Below are positions 37,360 to 48,311 of a stretch of 64,000 bases of DNA, piece by piece. The stretch spans positions 577,942-641,941 of the forward strand of contig CAMGYI010000001.1 in NCBI GenBank assembly GCA_946127115.1, given 5' to 3'. The position numbers and the translations under genes were made by a program. This stretch comes from an uncultured Chlamydia sp. (GTDB lineage: Bacteria > Chlamydiota > Chlamydiia > Chlamydiales > Simkaniaceae). Under the pieces are notes generated by a model. It did not search any database, was not told where the DNA came from, and was given only the letters and a program-made list of their open reading frames with translations. Positions within the stretch are counted from its first letter, which is position 1, and every line of letters begins with the position of its first letter.

Positions 37360-37636
37360 CCCACATTCCGCAACATGAGTGAGTGAAGAAATGGGTTAGA
37401 TTTTTTGAATCAAAACGAAGGAAAGACCCTAAAAACTGTTTGCGCTTCTAAACAAAAAAGATGGTGAGAGGGTCGCTGGTCAGGGCTTCCGACTCAAAAA
37501 GTGTAAAGTGGTATTTTCTTTTTCTCATTCTCCAATGGAACTCGAGAAAGGAATAAGATTGAATCGTGGCAGATACCAGAAACGATTAGTAATTATCGTA
37601 GGTGATGTTTACAAACCTCTTATGATCCATTATTGG
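37360..37636. other. Intergenic DNA after potC without a supported gene
   Basis: No potD or other gene follows potC. I see no motif; the 63-codon plus frame at 37508-37699 runs antisense into the broken gene listed next and is not a credible gene. Confidence 0.45.
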
Positions 37637-38068
37637 CTAACTGTTTGTGACACTAGCTATTGTAAATTCTTTTCCCAGATCGCATTTAAACTGTTCTAGA
37701 GATTGGAACGTGTTTTCCCAGATATTTCTTATTTTGAACGTAAGCACGAGGGGTTTTATTTGGGTGTTAATTTGAGCAGAAGAAACCTCTCCACTAGGAA
37801 CTATATTCCCCTCTTTGAAATGTGATAAGCCATTTTTCCTTCAATATATGGTCCCTGTACAGTGTTATGAAACATCTCAACTAATAGCTCGTTTGTGTTG
37901 TTAATATGTTTTAGCCTTAAGTGATAGTCCGGAGTGAGGCTAGGCATTGGGTTGGAACCGACTTTTGTCATAAGTTCTATCTCTTTCTTGATTAATTCCT
38001 AAAACTCGGTACAGCGTATAGATGCCTTGCTTTTTTGTCAAGGATTCCGCGAAGGAAAAGTATCGCAT
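37637..38068 (-). pseudogene. Broken unknown gene with two frameshifts
   Basis: Three frames join into one protein-like reading. It starts at ATG 38068 (MRYFSFAESLTKK, ending at YTLYRVL). A shift near 38005 leads to ELIKKEIELMTKVG and PMPSLTPDYHLRLKH, up to MAYHISKRG. A 2-base slip within ATAT near 37804 leads to IVPSGEVSSAQINTQ and on to the TAG at 37637-37639. Together this is about 140 residues. I do not recognise the family. Codon-by-codon continuity across both breaks is what supports a decayed gene; an alternative is a short intact gene from ATG 37971 to the TAG at 37801. Confidence 0.5.
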
Positions 38069-38128
38069 GGTTTTACAGATAAATTATACTATTTGTAAAA
38101 AATAAAACCATAAATTTAATTGCCGCCA

Positions 38129-38476
38129 TCATGTAATCTGTTTGAGTTTAACAGGAGATGTATGATGCGAGGAAGAAAGGCAACTCAGATAAAAAGGCTT
38201 GAGGAATACGATTTTGATAAACCTGATAAAATAGAAAGGCGTTGGAGTTCTTTTTTTATTTTTCTTTTTTTTCACTTGGATTATTTTAGGCTGGGATTGG
38301 AATTGAGAAAAAGAAGCATTTCTAACTTCATCATTTTCCTTTAACAAAATTAATTCATATAAGTCCTCGATAAAATCCCTGTCTAAGGAAATTCCTTGAC
38401 ACTCAATATCCCAAAAAGTTTTCTCAAAAATTGCAGAAAGAAGTGGCACACTATACTCTTGCTCTACAAGCAACAC
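38129..38476 (-). CDS. Doubtful small protein downstream of holB
   Basis: A 115-codon frame begins at GTG 38476, 6 bases after the holB stop. Residues 1-60 look like a globular protein (IFEKTFWDIECQGISLD, FIEDLYELILLKEND), but the rest is lysine-rich and then loses protein character, and there is no ribosome-binding site. I take it as a truncated remnant or a false frame. The opposite strand has a similar frame at 38162-38344 (MRGRKATQIKRLEEYDF) behind AGGAG, which is equally doubtful. Confidence 0.25.
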   Translation of the reverse strand: MLLVEQEYSVPLLSAIFEKTFWDIECQGISLDRDFIEDLYELILLKENDEVRNASFSQFQSQPKIIQVKKKKNKKRTPTPFYFIRFIKIVFLKPFYLSCLSSSHHTSPVKLKQIT

Positions 38477-38482
38477 ACACAG

Positions 38483-39379
38483 TTAATCAATAGAAATAAT
38501 CTCAGGAAGAGCGCAGGCCAATGGAATGTTGAGCTTAGAGGCAAGAAGAGCTTTTTCCATGCGTTCCTGGAGAGTTTCTAGAGGGGGGAGAGGAGCAGTA
38601 ATGCGCGCGAGAACCTCAGCCTTGTCCTGGTAGAAAAGGAGAGAAGTGCTTGCACCGCTTTGGAGAAGGTGAAGATCCCGGTAAAAATAGAAGAGATAGG
38701 AAAGAGCTTGTTCTGAGTCAGCGCCTTCGGGAAGTTCGTTTGCAGTAGGAAGATCGCCGCAGAGAAGACGGAAGCCCACATGAAACATCTGCTCAGGAAG
38801 AGGATCATTTTCTTTTGAAGCAAGAGTCCTTGCTTTATCAAGACTTCCATGAGAAAGGAGGACAATTTTTCGCGCCTCTTCCAGTTTCTTCTCAGGCATT
38901 AGAGCTGCAATGATTTCTTCTTCTGTTAACAAAGAAAAGGGGACGCGAAAACACCGCGAGGTAATCGTAGAAAGAAGGGAATCAGGGCTCGAGGAAATAA
39001 GGATGATCGTGGTCAGGCCAAGAGGCTCCTCTAAGGTTTTTAAAAGAGCATTACCACTTGATGGAAGCATACGATCCGCTTCATGGATGATAAAGACCTT
39101 TCGATCAGATTCAAAAGGAGGAAGAGTGGTTTCATTGATGAACTGACGGATGGAATGCATCGGGTGCAGATGCGCTTTTCCCTCTGGATAGAGGTGCCGG
39201 AGGTCGGCAGGATCCTTCTTTGTTGTCTTAAGAAGTTCTCGAGCAAATACGTGTGCAAACTCCTGTTTCCCTACCCCCTCAGGCCCCTCAAAAAGAAGAG
39301 CATAAGGGGTCTTTTCAAGTAGTTTACTCAGGTGTTTTTTTACTTGTGAATTTCCTGGAATCTCTTCTATCTTAGACAT
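38483..39379 (-). CDS. holB: DNA polymerase III delta' subunit (clamp loader)
   Basis: Delta' is the stator of the clamp loader that places the sliding clamp on DNA. The 298-residue protein has ALLFEGPEGVGKQEFAH, IIHEADRMLPSSGNALLKTLEEP and the arginine-finger region SSPDSLLSTITSRCFRV. The zinc-binding cysteines common in delta' are missing. It overlaps tmk by 13 bases and closes the gyrB-gyrA-tmk-holB operon, an order I recall from Chlamydia. Confidence 0.9.
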   Translation of the reverse strand: MSKIEEIPGNSQVKKHLSKLLEKTPYALLFEGPEGVGKQEFAHVFARELLKTTKKDPADLRHLYPEGKAHLHPMHSIRQFINETTLPPFESDRKVFIIHEADRMLPSSGNALLKTLEEPLGLTTIILISSSPDSLLSTITSRCFRVPFSLLTEEEIIAALMPEKKLEEARKIVLLSHGSLDKARTLASKENDPLPEQMFHVGFRLLCGDLPTANELPEGADSEQALSYLFYFYRDLHLLQSGASTSLLFYQDKAEVLARITAPLPPLETLQERMEKALLASKLNIPLACALPEIISID

Positions 39380-40005
39380 AGCTGTGAATCAATCTCTTTC
39401 ATAGCATCGGTATAAACAGAATCGACATCTTTTGAAGCGTCGATGACACGGAACCGATCAGGTTCATCCTTAGAAAGCGATAGAAAAGCTTCTCGCACTT
39501 TTGTGTGAAAATCGAGGTTTTCTTCTTCAAGGCGATCGTAAGTATTTTTTTTCTTTGCACGAGAAAGTCCAACTTTAGGATCAAGGTCTAGATATAAAGT
39601 CAGGTTAGGAACCAACCCATCCGTGGCAGCCAAACAGAGCCCTCGGAGAAGGTTTATACTTAGAGACCGGGCAGCGCCCTGATAGGCTAGCGTGGAATCG
39701 TTAAACCGATCACAGAGAATAATTTTTCCTTGCTCAAGAGCAGGAAAGATAAGCTCTTGAACGTGCTGAGAGCGGTCAGCAAGATAGAGGAATAATTCAC
39801 TTTGCCGGCAGATAAGACTTTTTTTTTGATGAAGGAGAAGACTTCGAATTTCTTTCCCCAAGGAAGTTCCACCAGGCTCCAACGTCCGGACTACTGTATG
39901 TCCTTTTGCTGTGAGCACGTCGTAAATACGATTAATCAGTGTGGTCTTTCCTCCCCCTTCTCCCCCTTCAAAGGTAATAAAAAGACCTTTATTTCGCTTC
40001 TTCAC
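39367..40005 (-). CDS. tmk: Thymidylate kinase
   Basis: Tmk phosphorylates dTMP to dTDP. The P-loop is FITFEGGEGGGKTTL, followed by the LEPGGTSLGKEIR segment, CDRFNDSTLAYQG and the lid region LDLDPKVGLSRAKKK. I place the start at GTG 40005 (212 residues); the frame to 40050 would add a lysine-rich stretch within the end of gyrA. Even so it overlaps gyrA by 17 bases, which suggests coupled translation. Confidence 0.93.
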   Translation of the reverse strand: MKKRNKGLFITFEGGEGGGKTTLINRIYDVLTAKGHTVVRTLEPGGTSLGKEIRSLLLHQKKSLICRQSELFLYLADRSQHVQELIFPALEQGKIILCDRFNDSTLAYQGAARSLSINLLRGLCLAATDGLVPNLTLYLDLDPKVGLSRAKKKNTYDRLEEENLDFHTKVREAFLSLSKDEPDRFRVIDASKDVDSVYTDAMKEIDSQLCLR

Positions 40006-42463
40006 TCTCTTTTTCTTCTTCTTTGAGGTGTTCGATCTTTTGCATTGCAATCAAAGTATCGCTATTTTTTAGGTTCACAACCTTCACTCCTTGAGTAGAG
40101 CGCCCCATTACCCGAATATCTTGCATACTTAGGCGCAGAGTATGCCCAGAGCTCGCCATTAAAACAACGCTATCCTTATCACCAACAGAAAGAGCCCCAA
40201 CTACTTGTCCGTTACGCTTACTAGTAATAATCGAGCGAACTCCTACGCCTCCTCGCTTAGTGTGCCTAAACTGCTTAACGCTAGATCTCTTTCCAAAACC
40301 ATTTTCGCAAACAACAAGGACAGTTTCATTGCCACGCACCACTTCACAAGAAACAACGTGGTCACTGCTGCTCTTGAGTTTAACACCACGAACTCCTCGA
40401 GCCACTCTTCCCATTGTGCGCACTTGATCTTGGTCAAAACGAACTGCCATGCCTTCATAAGTAAAGAGCATGATCTGCTCCTCAAGACAAACAATATGAG
40501 CAGCAATCACTTCATCACCATCATCGATATTGATCGCATAAACCCCTTTTCGGCGAGGAGAACTGAAGGACTCTAGAAGCGTTTTTTTTACAACCCCTTG
40601 CTTGGTTGCCAGAAGAATCGAAGCATCTTTCTCGTCAAAGCGACGAACACGGAGCTGCGCTGCAATTTGTTCCCCTTCGCTTAATCCTTCAAGAAGGTTA
40701 ACAAGAGGTTTTCCTTTTGAGCGTCGACCCGATTCAGGAATTTGCCACACCTTGACCCAGTAGACACGACCAAAATTAGTAAAGAACATAATGGTATCGT
40801 GGGTTGAGGCAACATAAATATCCTTAATTGTGTCGGTCTCTTTCCTATGATCAAAACCAATCACGCCTTGTCCTCCCCTTCTCTGCTCCTTAAAGGTTCC
40901 GATGGGCATTCTTTTGATATAATCATCATTGGAGATGGTCAAGATCACTGGCTCATCGGCAATAAGGTCTTCCATCTGGAACTCTCCCTCTGCAGGAACG
41001 ATCTGTGTCTTTCTGTCTGTCTTATCAAAAGCTTGTATTTCTTGAAGCTCGTCCTTGATGATTCCCCTTACAAGGGTTTCACTTGCAAGGATAGCGCGGT
41101 AGTGGGCAATCTTTGCTTGAAGATCAGCATACTCCTTTTCGATTTTCTCTTTTTCCATCCCTGTCAACTGATAGAGACGAATGTCAAGAACGGCGTTGAC
41201 TTGGCGATCGGAGAACTCATATTTCTCGATAAGTTTGACCTTGGCCTCATCCCGATTTTGACTTCCTCGGATCATTTTAACAACTTCATCGAGATGCTCT
41301 AAGGCTTTAAGATAGCCTTCTAAAATATGTGCGCGCGCTTCGGCCTTGTTGAGTTCAAATCGGGTTCTTGCACGAACGACTTCAATCCGATGGTCAATCC
41401 AAGCAGCAATCATCTGCTTGATGTTCATGATACGAGGAAGTCCTTTATCCAAGGCAAGCATATTGCAACCAAAAGTTACTTGCATATCGGTAAACTTGTA
41501 GAGTTGGTTGATAATAACATCAGGAATCTCTCCCTTCTTCAGTTCAATCACCACTCGCATTCCATCTTTATCCGATTCGTCTCGAATATCAGAAATTCCG
41601 GTGATTTGCCTGTCATTAACAAGGTCAGCAATCCGCTCAACGAGACGAGACTTATTCATATTGTATGGGACTTCATCAATAACAATACGTTGCTTATCTG
41701 TGTTTTTGATATCTTCAACATGAAGAGTTCCTCGAAGCATGAGCTTACCACGACCAGTGTGGAAAGCTTCTTTAATGCCTCGGTAACCACAAATCATTCC
41801 ACCTGTTGGGAAATCAGGCGCAGGCATCACTTCCATAATTTCGTCGATCAAAACTTTAGGATCATCGATCACCATTTCAGTCGCTCTACAGAGTTCTTTC
41901 AAGTTGTGGGGAGGGATATTAGTCGCCATCCCAACTGCAATCCCAGAGGATCCATTGCAAAGTAGATTGGGAAATTTTGCAGGGAAAACTGTCGGTTCTT
42001 TCTTGGTTTCATCGTAGTTCGGGGCATACTCGACCGTTTCTTTGTCGAGGTCTTCCATAAGAGCCATTGAAGGTTTCGTAAGACGTGCTTCAGTATACCT
42101 CATCGCAGCAGGAGGATCACCATCAATAGAGCCGAAGTTTCCTTGTCCCTGCACCATAGTATAGCGCATCACCCAATCTTGTGCCATTCGGACAAGGGTG
42201 GGATAGATAACTTGTTCACCATGTGGGTGGTAATCTCCGGAAGTGTCACCACAAATCTTCGCACATTTTCGATGTTTAGCACCCGGACTCAAATTAAGCT
42301 GCCGCATCGCAAAAAGGATACGCCGTTGTGAAGGTTTTAGACCATCGCGAACATCTGGAAGAGCACGAGCAATAATGACCGACATAGAGTAACGGAGATA
42401 ACTCTCCTTCATTTCCTCTTCCACACTCCGTGGGACAATTGTTTCTCCTTCAAGGTAGGACAT
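39989..42463 (-). CDS. gyrA: DNA gyrase subunit A
   Basis: GyrA cuts and rejoins DNA in gyrase. It has 824 residues, with active-site tyrosine Y123 in AAMRYTEARL and the gyrase-specific GyrA box QRRGGQGV near residue 535, so it is gyrase, not ParC. The start ATG 42463 has AGGAG ahead. The quinolone-resistance region reads HPHGEQVIYPTLVRMAQ: the residue matching E. coli Ser83 is Gln (Q84) and that matching Asp87 is Pro (P88). The acidic C-terminal tail is short. It follows gyrB by 11 bases. Confidence 0.97.
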   Translation of the reverse strand: MSYLEGETIVPRSVEEEMKESYLRYSMSVIIARALPDVRDGLKPSQRRILFAMRQLNLSPGAKHRKCAKICGDTSGDYHPHGEQVIYPTLVRMAQDWVMRYTMVQGQGNFGSIDGDPPAAMRYTEARLTKPSMALMEDLDKETVEYAPNYDETKKEPTVFPAKFPNLLCNGSSGIAVGMATNIPPHNLKELCRATEMVIDDPKVLIDEIMEVMPAPDFPTGGMICGYRGIKEAFHTGRGKLMLRGTLHVEDIKNTDKQRIVIDEVPYNMNKSRLVERIADLVNDRQITGISDIRDESDKDGMRVVIELKKGEIPDVIINQLYKFTDMQVTFGCNMLALDKGLPRIMNIKQMIAAWIDHRIEVVRARTRFELNKAEARAHILEGYLKALEHLDEVVKMIRGSQNRDEAKVKLIEKYEFSDRQVNAVLDIRLYQLTGMEKEKIEKEYADLQAKIAHYRAILASETLVRGIIKDELQEIQAFDKTDRKTQIVPAEGEFQMEDLIADEPVILTISNDDYIKRMPIGTFKEQRRGGQGVIGFDHRKETDTIKDIYVASTHDTIMFFTNFGRVYWVKVWQIPESGRRSKGKPLVNLLEGLSEGEQIAAQLRVRRFDEKDASILLATKQGVVKKTLLESFSSPRRKGVYAINIDDGDEVIAAHIVCLEEQIMLFTYEGMAVRFDQDQVRTMGRVARGVRGVKLKSSSDHVVSCEVVRGNETVLVVCENGFGKRSSVKQFRHTKRGGVGVRSIITSKRNGQVVGALSVGDKDSVVLMASSGHTLRLSMQDIRVMGRSTQGVKVVNLKNSDTLIAMQKIEHLKEEEKESEEAK

Positions 42464-42474
42464 GATTTCTCCTA

Positions 42475-44976
<2,502 letters not shown>

Positions 44977-44986
44977 CTATTCGTTT

Positions 44987-45328
44987 TTATCCTATCCTAA
45001 AAAAGATGTCTCGAAAAGTAATTTTCGGAAATCTCTTTCGAAATGCCGCCACAAGACGAGGTTTTTCGTGCTCAATGAGCAAACTATTAAGAGTAGAATT
45101 TTTTACTTGCACCCTGAGCACCCCTTCCTTAAAGCTAACTGCTCGGGACATTTTACAGATTCTCTTCCCCACAATCTCAGGCCACGCACTTAGTATTTGC
45201 TCTGGCTTATCACTTAATTTCTCAGAAAGATCGAACAAAATCCCTGGGAGCAACTCCTTGATCTGCCTGCCTGTCGGTGCAGTTCCATCATAATTTCTAG
45301 GTATCCGTTTTTTCATCCACCGTCGCAC
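44987..45328 (-). CDS. DUF721 (DciA-like) protein
   Basis: The 113-residue protein (109 from the second ATG, MKKRIPRNY) has the DUF721 core: LSAWPEIVGKRICKMSRAV, then GVLRVQVKNSTLNSLLIEHE. DciA-type members help load the replicative helicase in bacteria without DnaC. Its place as first gene before gyrB, gyrA, tmk and holB fits a replication role. The exact function in Chlamydiae is not shown by the sequence. Confidence 0.85.
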   Translation of the reverse strand: MRRWMKKRIPRNYDGTAPTGRQIKELLPGILFDLSEKLSDKPEQILSAWPEIVGKRICKMSRAVSFKEGVLRVQVKNSTLNSLLIEHEKPRLVAAFRKRFPKITFRDIFFRIG

Positions 45329-45656
45329 CAGTCACTTTTTTGCACTATAGGAAACCTGGTTCAAAAGTGCAAGCAAATTATAACAGAAACCGCGATATAA
45401 ATAGACTCTAAAATCACAAAGTTTTCCTTGATCCAAACTGTTTTATTTACCACTCTGAAATCTTTAACGCGAGTGACCTACGAAAAGTCTTTTGTTGTCC
45501 ATTTTGAAAAGCCATTGCCTTCCTTTTAATGCTACATTCATAGGGAGATCAAGGATCTCTACCTCTCCAAGCAAGGGTTTTGAATAAAAATTATTTCTTT
45601 GCAGAAAGAGCGTGGCTTCATATTGTTTTAGAAACCATTTTTCTCTTCTCTGTTAT

Positions 45657-45689
45657 ACAACCAATCAAATTTTTAATTTGATTGGTTGT
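45657..45689. repeat. Perfect 14-bp inverted repeat with 5-base loop
   Basis: The arm ACAACCAATCAAAT (45657-45670) is repeated as its exact reverse complement at 45676-45689 around TTTTA. It sits beside the IS630-type scrap and could be one end of an element or a stem at a transcript end. No T-run follows on either strand. Confidence 0.8.
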
Positions 45690-45729
45690 CATGTAAGTTC
45701 AAGGGAATTATTGTGAGATCTAGAAATAT

Positions 45730-45840
45730 AGGTACTGGTAGGTTCGCAGTGGGGGCAAACTTTATAAAATCAAGAGAATAAGGAGGAAGATATTCCAAAG
45801 TATGGCCTGCGACTTTTCTTGAATAGATTTGCTTTTATAA
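45730..45840 (-). pseudogene. IS630-type transposase scrap
   Basis: On the minus strand a frame reads KVAGHTLEYLPPYSLDFI. The segment matches the conserved LPPYSPDLN motif of IS630/Tc1-type DDE transposases, in which the final acidic residue is downstream. The context on both sides is broken by stops, so only a relic is left. Confidence 0.45.
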
Positions 45841-45920
45841 AAGGAGGGTTACCAAAGCTGACGCAATATAGAATCGAGTCGTAAAATCTTATCACCTTTA
45901 AAGAGTCCTTTAGTCTATTT

Positions 45921-46496
45921 TTATTTTTTTTTAATTTGGTATTTCAACTGTACCAAACCACTTGGATAAGATTGTGAAGAGATCAAATGACATATGAACT
46001 CTTGGCCTATTTCTCTAAAAAGAGTTATTCCTGAACCAAGAATAAGGGGAATTACGGACAGAGTAATGCAGTCTACCATTTTCAGCTCTAAAAATTGCGA
46101 AATCGTTACTCCACCATCTATCCATATATGTTGAATTCCATCTGAATGAAGTTGAGAGATTAATTGGGTCAAATCTCCCTGGAAGAGCTCGGCTTCCTCT
46201 CTAACAGTTTTTAAGCTCTTACTCAGGACAACAATTCTTTTCCCTTTGTATGGCCAGTCTAGAACACTAGCAGCCACTTCGTAGGTATTTCTCCCAAGAA
46301 TCACTGCATCAATGCTATTGAGTAGTTTTTGGAATCCATAATCTTCATCGAATCCGCTTACTCGATCAAGCCAATCAATGTTACCATCTTTGCGGGCAAT
46401 GTATCCATCGATGCTTGTTGCAATGTAGATAGAGATTTTTGGTCGATCTATATCTTTGGGATCACCGTCACAAAAATCAGGTTTTTCAATTGGCAT
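45921..46496 (-). CDS. Dihydrofolate-reductase-like protein (RibD C-terminal domain family)
   Basis: The 191-residue protein fits the stand-alone RibD C-terminal/DHFR-like family (YyaP/YwjB type): SIYIATSIDGYIARKDGNIDWL at the N terminus (split here as a long signature), DAVILGRNTYEV, RIVVLSKS, HIWIDGGVTISQFL and LSVIPLILGSGITLF. The fold binds NADPH; the substrate is unknown, and the family is not a proven folate reductase. The gene is isolated between two regions with mobile-element relics, so acquisition by transfer is possible. Confidence 0.85.
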   Translation of the reverse strand: MPIEKPDFCDGDPKDIDRPKISIYIATSIDGYIARKDGNIDWLDRVSGFDEDYGFQKLLNSIDAVILGRNTYEVAASVLDWPYKGKRIVVLSKSLKTVREEAELFQGDLTQLISQLHSDGIQHIWIDGGVTISQFLELKMVDCITLSVIPLILGSGITLFREIGQEFICHLISSQSYPSGLVQLKYQIKKK

Positions 46497-47157
46497 TTCT
46501 TCATTCCATATTGGACGTTATAAAATACATTCTACACTCTAAAGGTGTTTACCACAACGTAAAATCGATTGAGACAAGAAGTCGTTGTAAAGAGTTGTCT
46601 CTCTATAGAAGAAGAGCCCATCCTTACAGTAAGATAAATCTAGAGCCCTGAATAAAGAAGCGGGCCCGACAATGAAGCAAAGGTTGAAAATCTGGGAAAG
46701 AAACTGCAAGGTTGAAGTCCTCCTGACAGCCATGCGATCAGGTAAGCGCTAGATAATGAGTATGGCAAAGATATCTGAATCTACGTTTGAAGGATCGTGA
46801 TAAGTTGACAAGCGGAAATGGCTAATACGCTTGAGCCAAAATGATAATAGGAGTGAGTAAGAAGGCTTCGATTTCCTTTTCGCACTGTTCGTAAACTCCT
46901 CGGTCTACAGTAGGTGCCTAACCTCATGTACTTGTTGCAAAAAAACTTGGAAATCTCATAGTGTTCCCATGGAAAAGCATAGGTAAGCATCTCGTAAGAG
47001 ATGCCAAGGCGCTGTGAGTCTGAGATGTTGGAAAAAGCAGATGTCGTTTTGTAACGAAGCAAATATGGGCTGAAATATTGCCTGATACGAAAGTATGCCC
47101 AGGTCCAACGGGTGCTTCTTTGTAAGAGAGATTGAAGAACTTTTGAAATAAAAGAAT
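46497..47157. other. Probable relic of group II intron RNA (no protein gene)
   Basis: This stretch precedes the maturase fragment. It is rich in short self-complementary pieces (for example GCATCTCGTAAGAGATGC at about 46988-47005) and has the purine-rich style of intron domains I-III, but I could not identify the GUGYG 5' end or domain V. A 181-codon minus frame covers 46781-47326; it runs antisense to the maturase homology and is not credible as a gene. Confidence 0.4.
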
Positions 47158-47507
47158 TTGCAAATAACGACGCTTCATCAAGTAGTTGGTGCACCTTTAG
47201 CAGAAGACTTAAACTGGGAAACCATTGAATTCCACGTACAAAAGCTTCAATTGCGTATTGCAAAGGCTGTAAAATCTGGACGCTTCCGCAAAGCCAAGGC
47301 TTTGCAATGGATTCTGACACGTTCATTTTATGCTAAATTATTAGTGGTCAAAAGATTCCCCAAAACAAGGGTAAAAACACTTCTAGAGTAGATCGCATTA
47401 TCTGGAAAACCTCTCGTCAAAAGATGCAAGCTGTGAAGACTCTAAAGAGAAGAGGGTATTGATCTCTTCCTCTTAGACGTATTCACATTCCCAAAAAGAA
47501 TGGGTAG
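47158..47507 (+). pseudogene. Group II intron reverse transcriptase/maturase, 5' fragment
   Basis: The first frame encodes the N-terminal domain of group II intron maturases: LNWETIEFHVQKLQLRIAKA, then KALQWILTRSFYAKLLVVKR. After a frameshift near 47353 homology continues with NKGKNTSRVDRIIWKTSRQ, KMQAVKTLKRRGY, a stop, then LPLRRIHIPKKNG and another stop at 47505-47507. These match the start of the reverse transcriptase domain. The rest (palm, thumb, maturase and HNH regions) is absent. The fragment ends 70 bases before the menaquinone operon. Confidence 0.85.
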
Positions 47508-47576
47508 TATCTTGTGGTTTTATCCTTGTTTTTTTCAAAGCGGATTGATAGTGTTGGGTTCTTAAGTGGAGTTTCT

Positions 47577-48311
47577 GTGAATCAAGTAGCTGAAGAGTCT
47601 AGGGAAGATGTTTGGAAGATGTTTGATCAGATCTCATCGAGATATGATCTGATCAATCATCTGTTTTCTTTTGGAATTGATGTATATTGGCGTCGACAGC
47701 TGATCCGTCATTTGCCTAAAGGAAAGGATATCCGCCTTCTTGATTTGGCAACAGGTACTGGAAACCAACTGATCGCTATTGTTAAAAAATCCAAACAGGT
47801 TAACACTGCTCTGGGACTTGACATGTCTTTGGAAATGATTCGAAGAGGTCAGCGGAAAATTATCGACAAACCCTACGCGCATCAGGTTACCTTAATGGAA
47901 GGGGATGCAACAGCAATTAACCTGCTAGAGGAAACGGTTGAATGTGTCACAATGTCGTTTGGCATTCGCAACGTTGCAGATGTCGATAAATGCTTAGAGG
48001 AATGTTTTCGCGTTCTAACACCCTATGGTCGAGTAATGATTTTAGAATTTTCTCTCCCTAGAAATCGGATCATTCGGGGGCTTCATCTCTTATATTTGCG
48101 TCATGTTCTTCCTAACCTTGCCGGATGGATTTCCAGAAATCAAAAAGCCTACCGCTACTTGAACAATACTGTCGAATCCTTTCCCTATGGAGAAGCCTTT
48201 TGTGATAAAATCAAAAAGGCAGGATTCTACCGTGTTAAGGCCTACCCCTTAACTTTTGGCATTGCAACCCTGTACATTGGAGAAAAGCTTCCGTGCGGCA
48301 CCGACTTGTAA
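47577..48311 (+). CDS. menG: Demethylmenaquinone methyltransferase
   Basis: This SAM-dependent enzyme (UbiE/MenG family) does the last step, methylating demethylmenaquinone. I place the start at GTG 47577 (MNQVAEESREDVWKMF, 244 residues) because GGAG lies 5 bases ahead; GTG 47514 would overlap the intron relic region. It shows MFDQISSRYDLINHLFSFG, the SAM motif LDLATGTGNQL and the family signature SFGIRNVADVDKCLEE. The menaquinone genes that follow make MenG a better name than UbiE. It overlaps menF by 19 bases. Confidence 0.92.
   Translation: MNQVAEESREDVWKMFDQISSRYDLINHLFSFGIDVYWRRQLIRHLPKGKDIRLLDLATGTGNQLIAIVKKSKQVNTALGLDMSLEMIRRGQRKIIDKPYAHQVTLMEGDATAINLLEETVECVTMSFGIRNVADVDKCLEECFRVLTPYGRVMILEFSLPRNRIIRGLHLLYLRHVLPNLAGWISRNQKAYRYLNNTVESFPYGEAFCDKIKKAGFYRVKAYPLTFGIATLYIGEKLPCGTDL

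Larger units (their letters stand above)
45329..45920. other. Gap with an inverted repeat and a transposase scrap
   Basis: Apart from the 14-bp inverted repeat at 45657-45689 and the IS630-type scrap at 45730-45840, listed separately, I see no gene. The gyr operon promoter should lie at about 45330-45420, where TATAAATAG near 45393 is AT-rich but not a clear promoter. Confidence 0.45.

Noticed and set aside
38162-38344. Small plus-strand gene behind AGGAG (MRGRKATQIKRLEEYDF)
   Set aside because: The start signal is good, but the frame turns into a low-complexity phenylalanine run, and a minus-strand frame covers the same bases; neither can be supported.
41327-41965. A 212-codon plus-strand frame and other long frames at 40205-41302
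   Set aside because: They are antisense to gyrA, whose coding content is beyond doubt.
46781-47326. A 181-codon minus-strand frame
   Set aside because: It runs antisense to the group II intron maturase homology, has no ribosome-binding site and resembles no protein.
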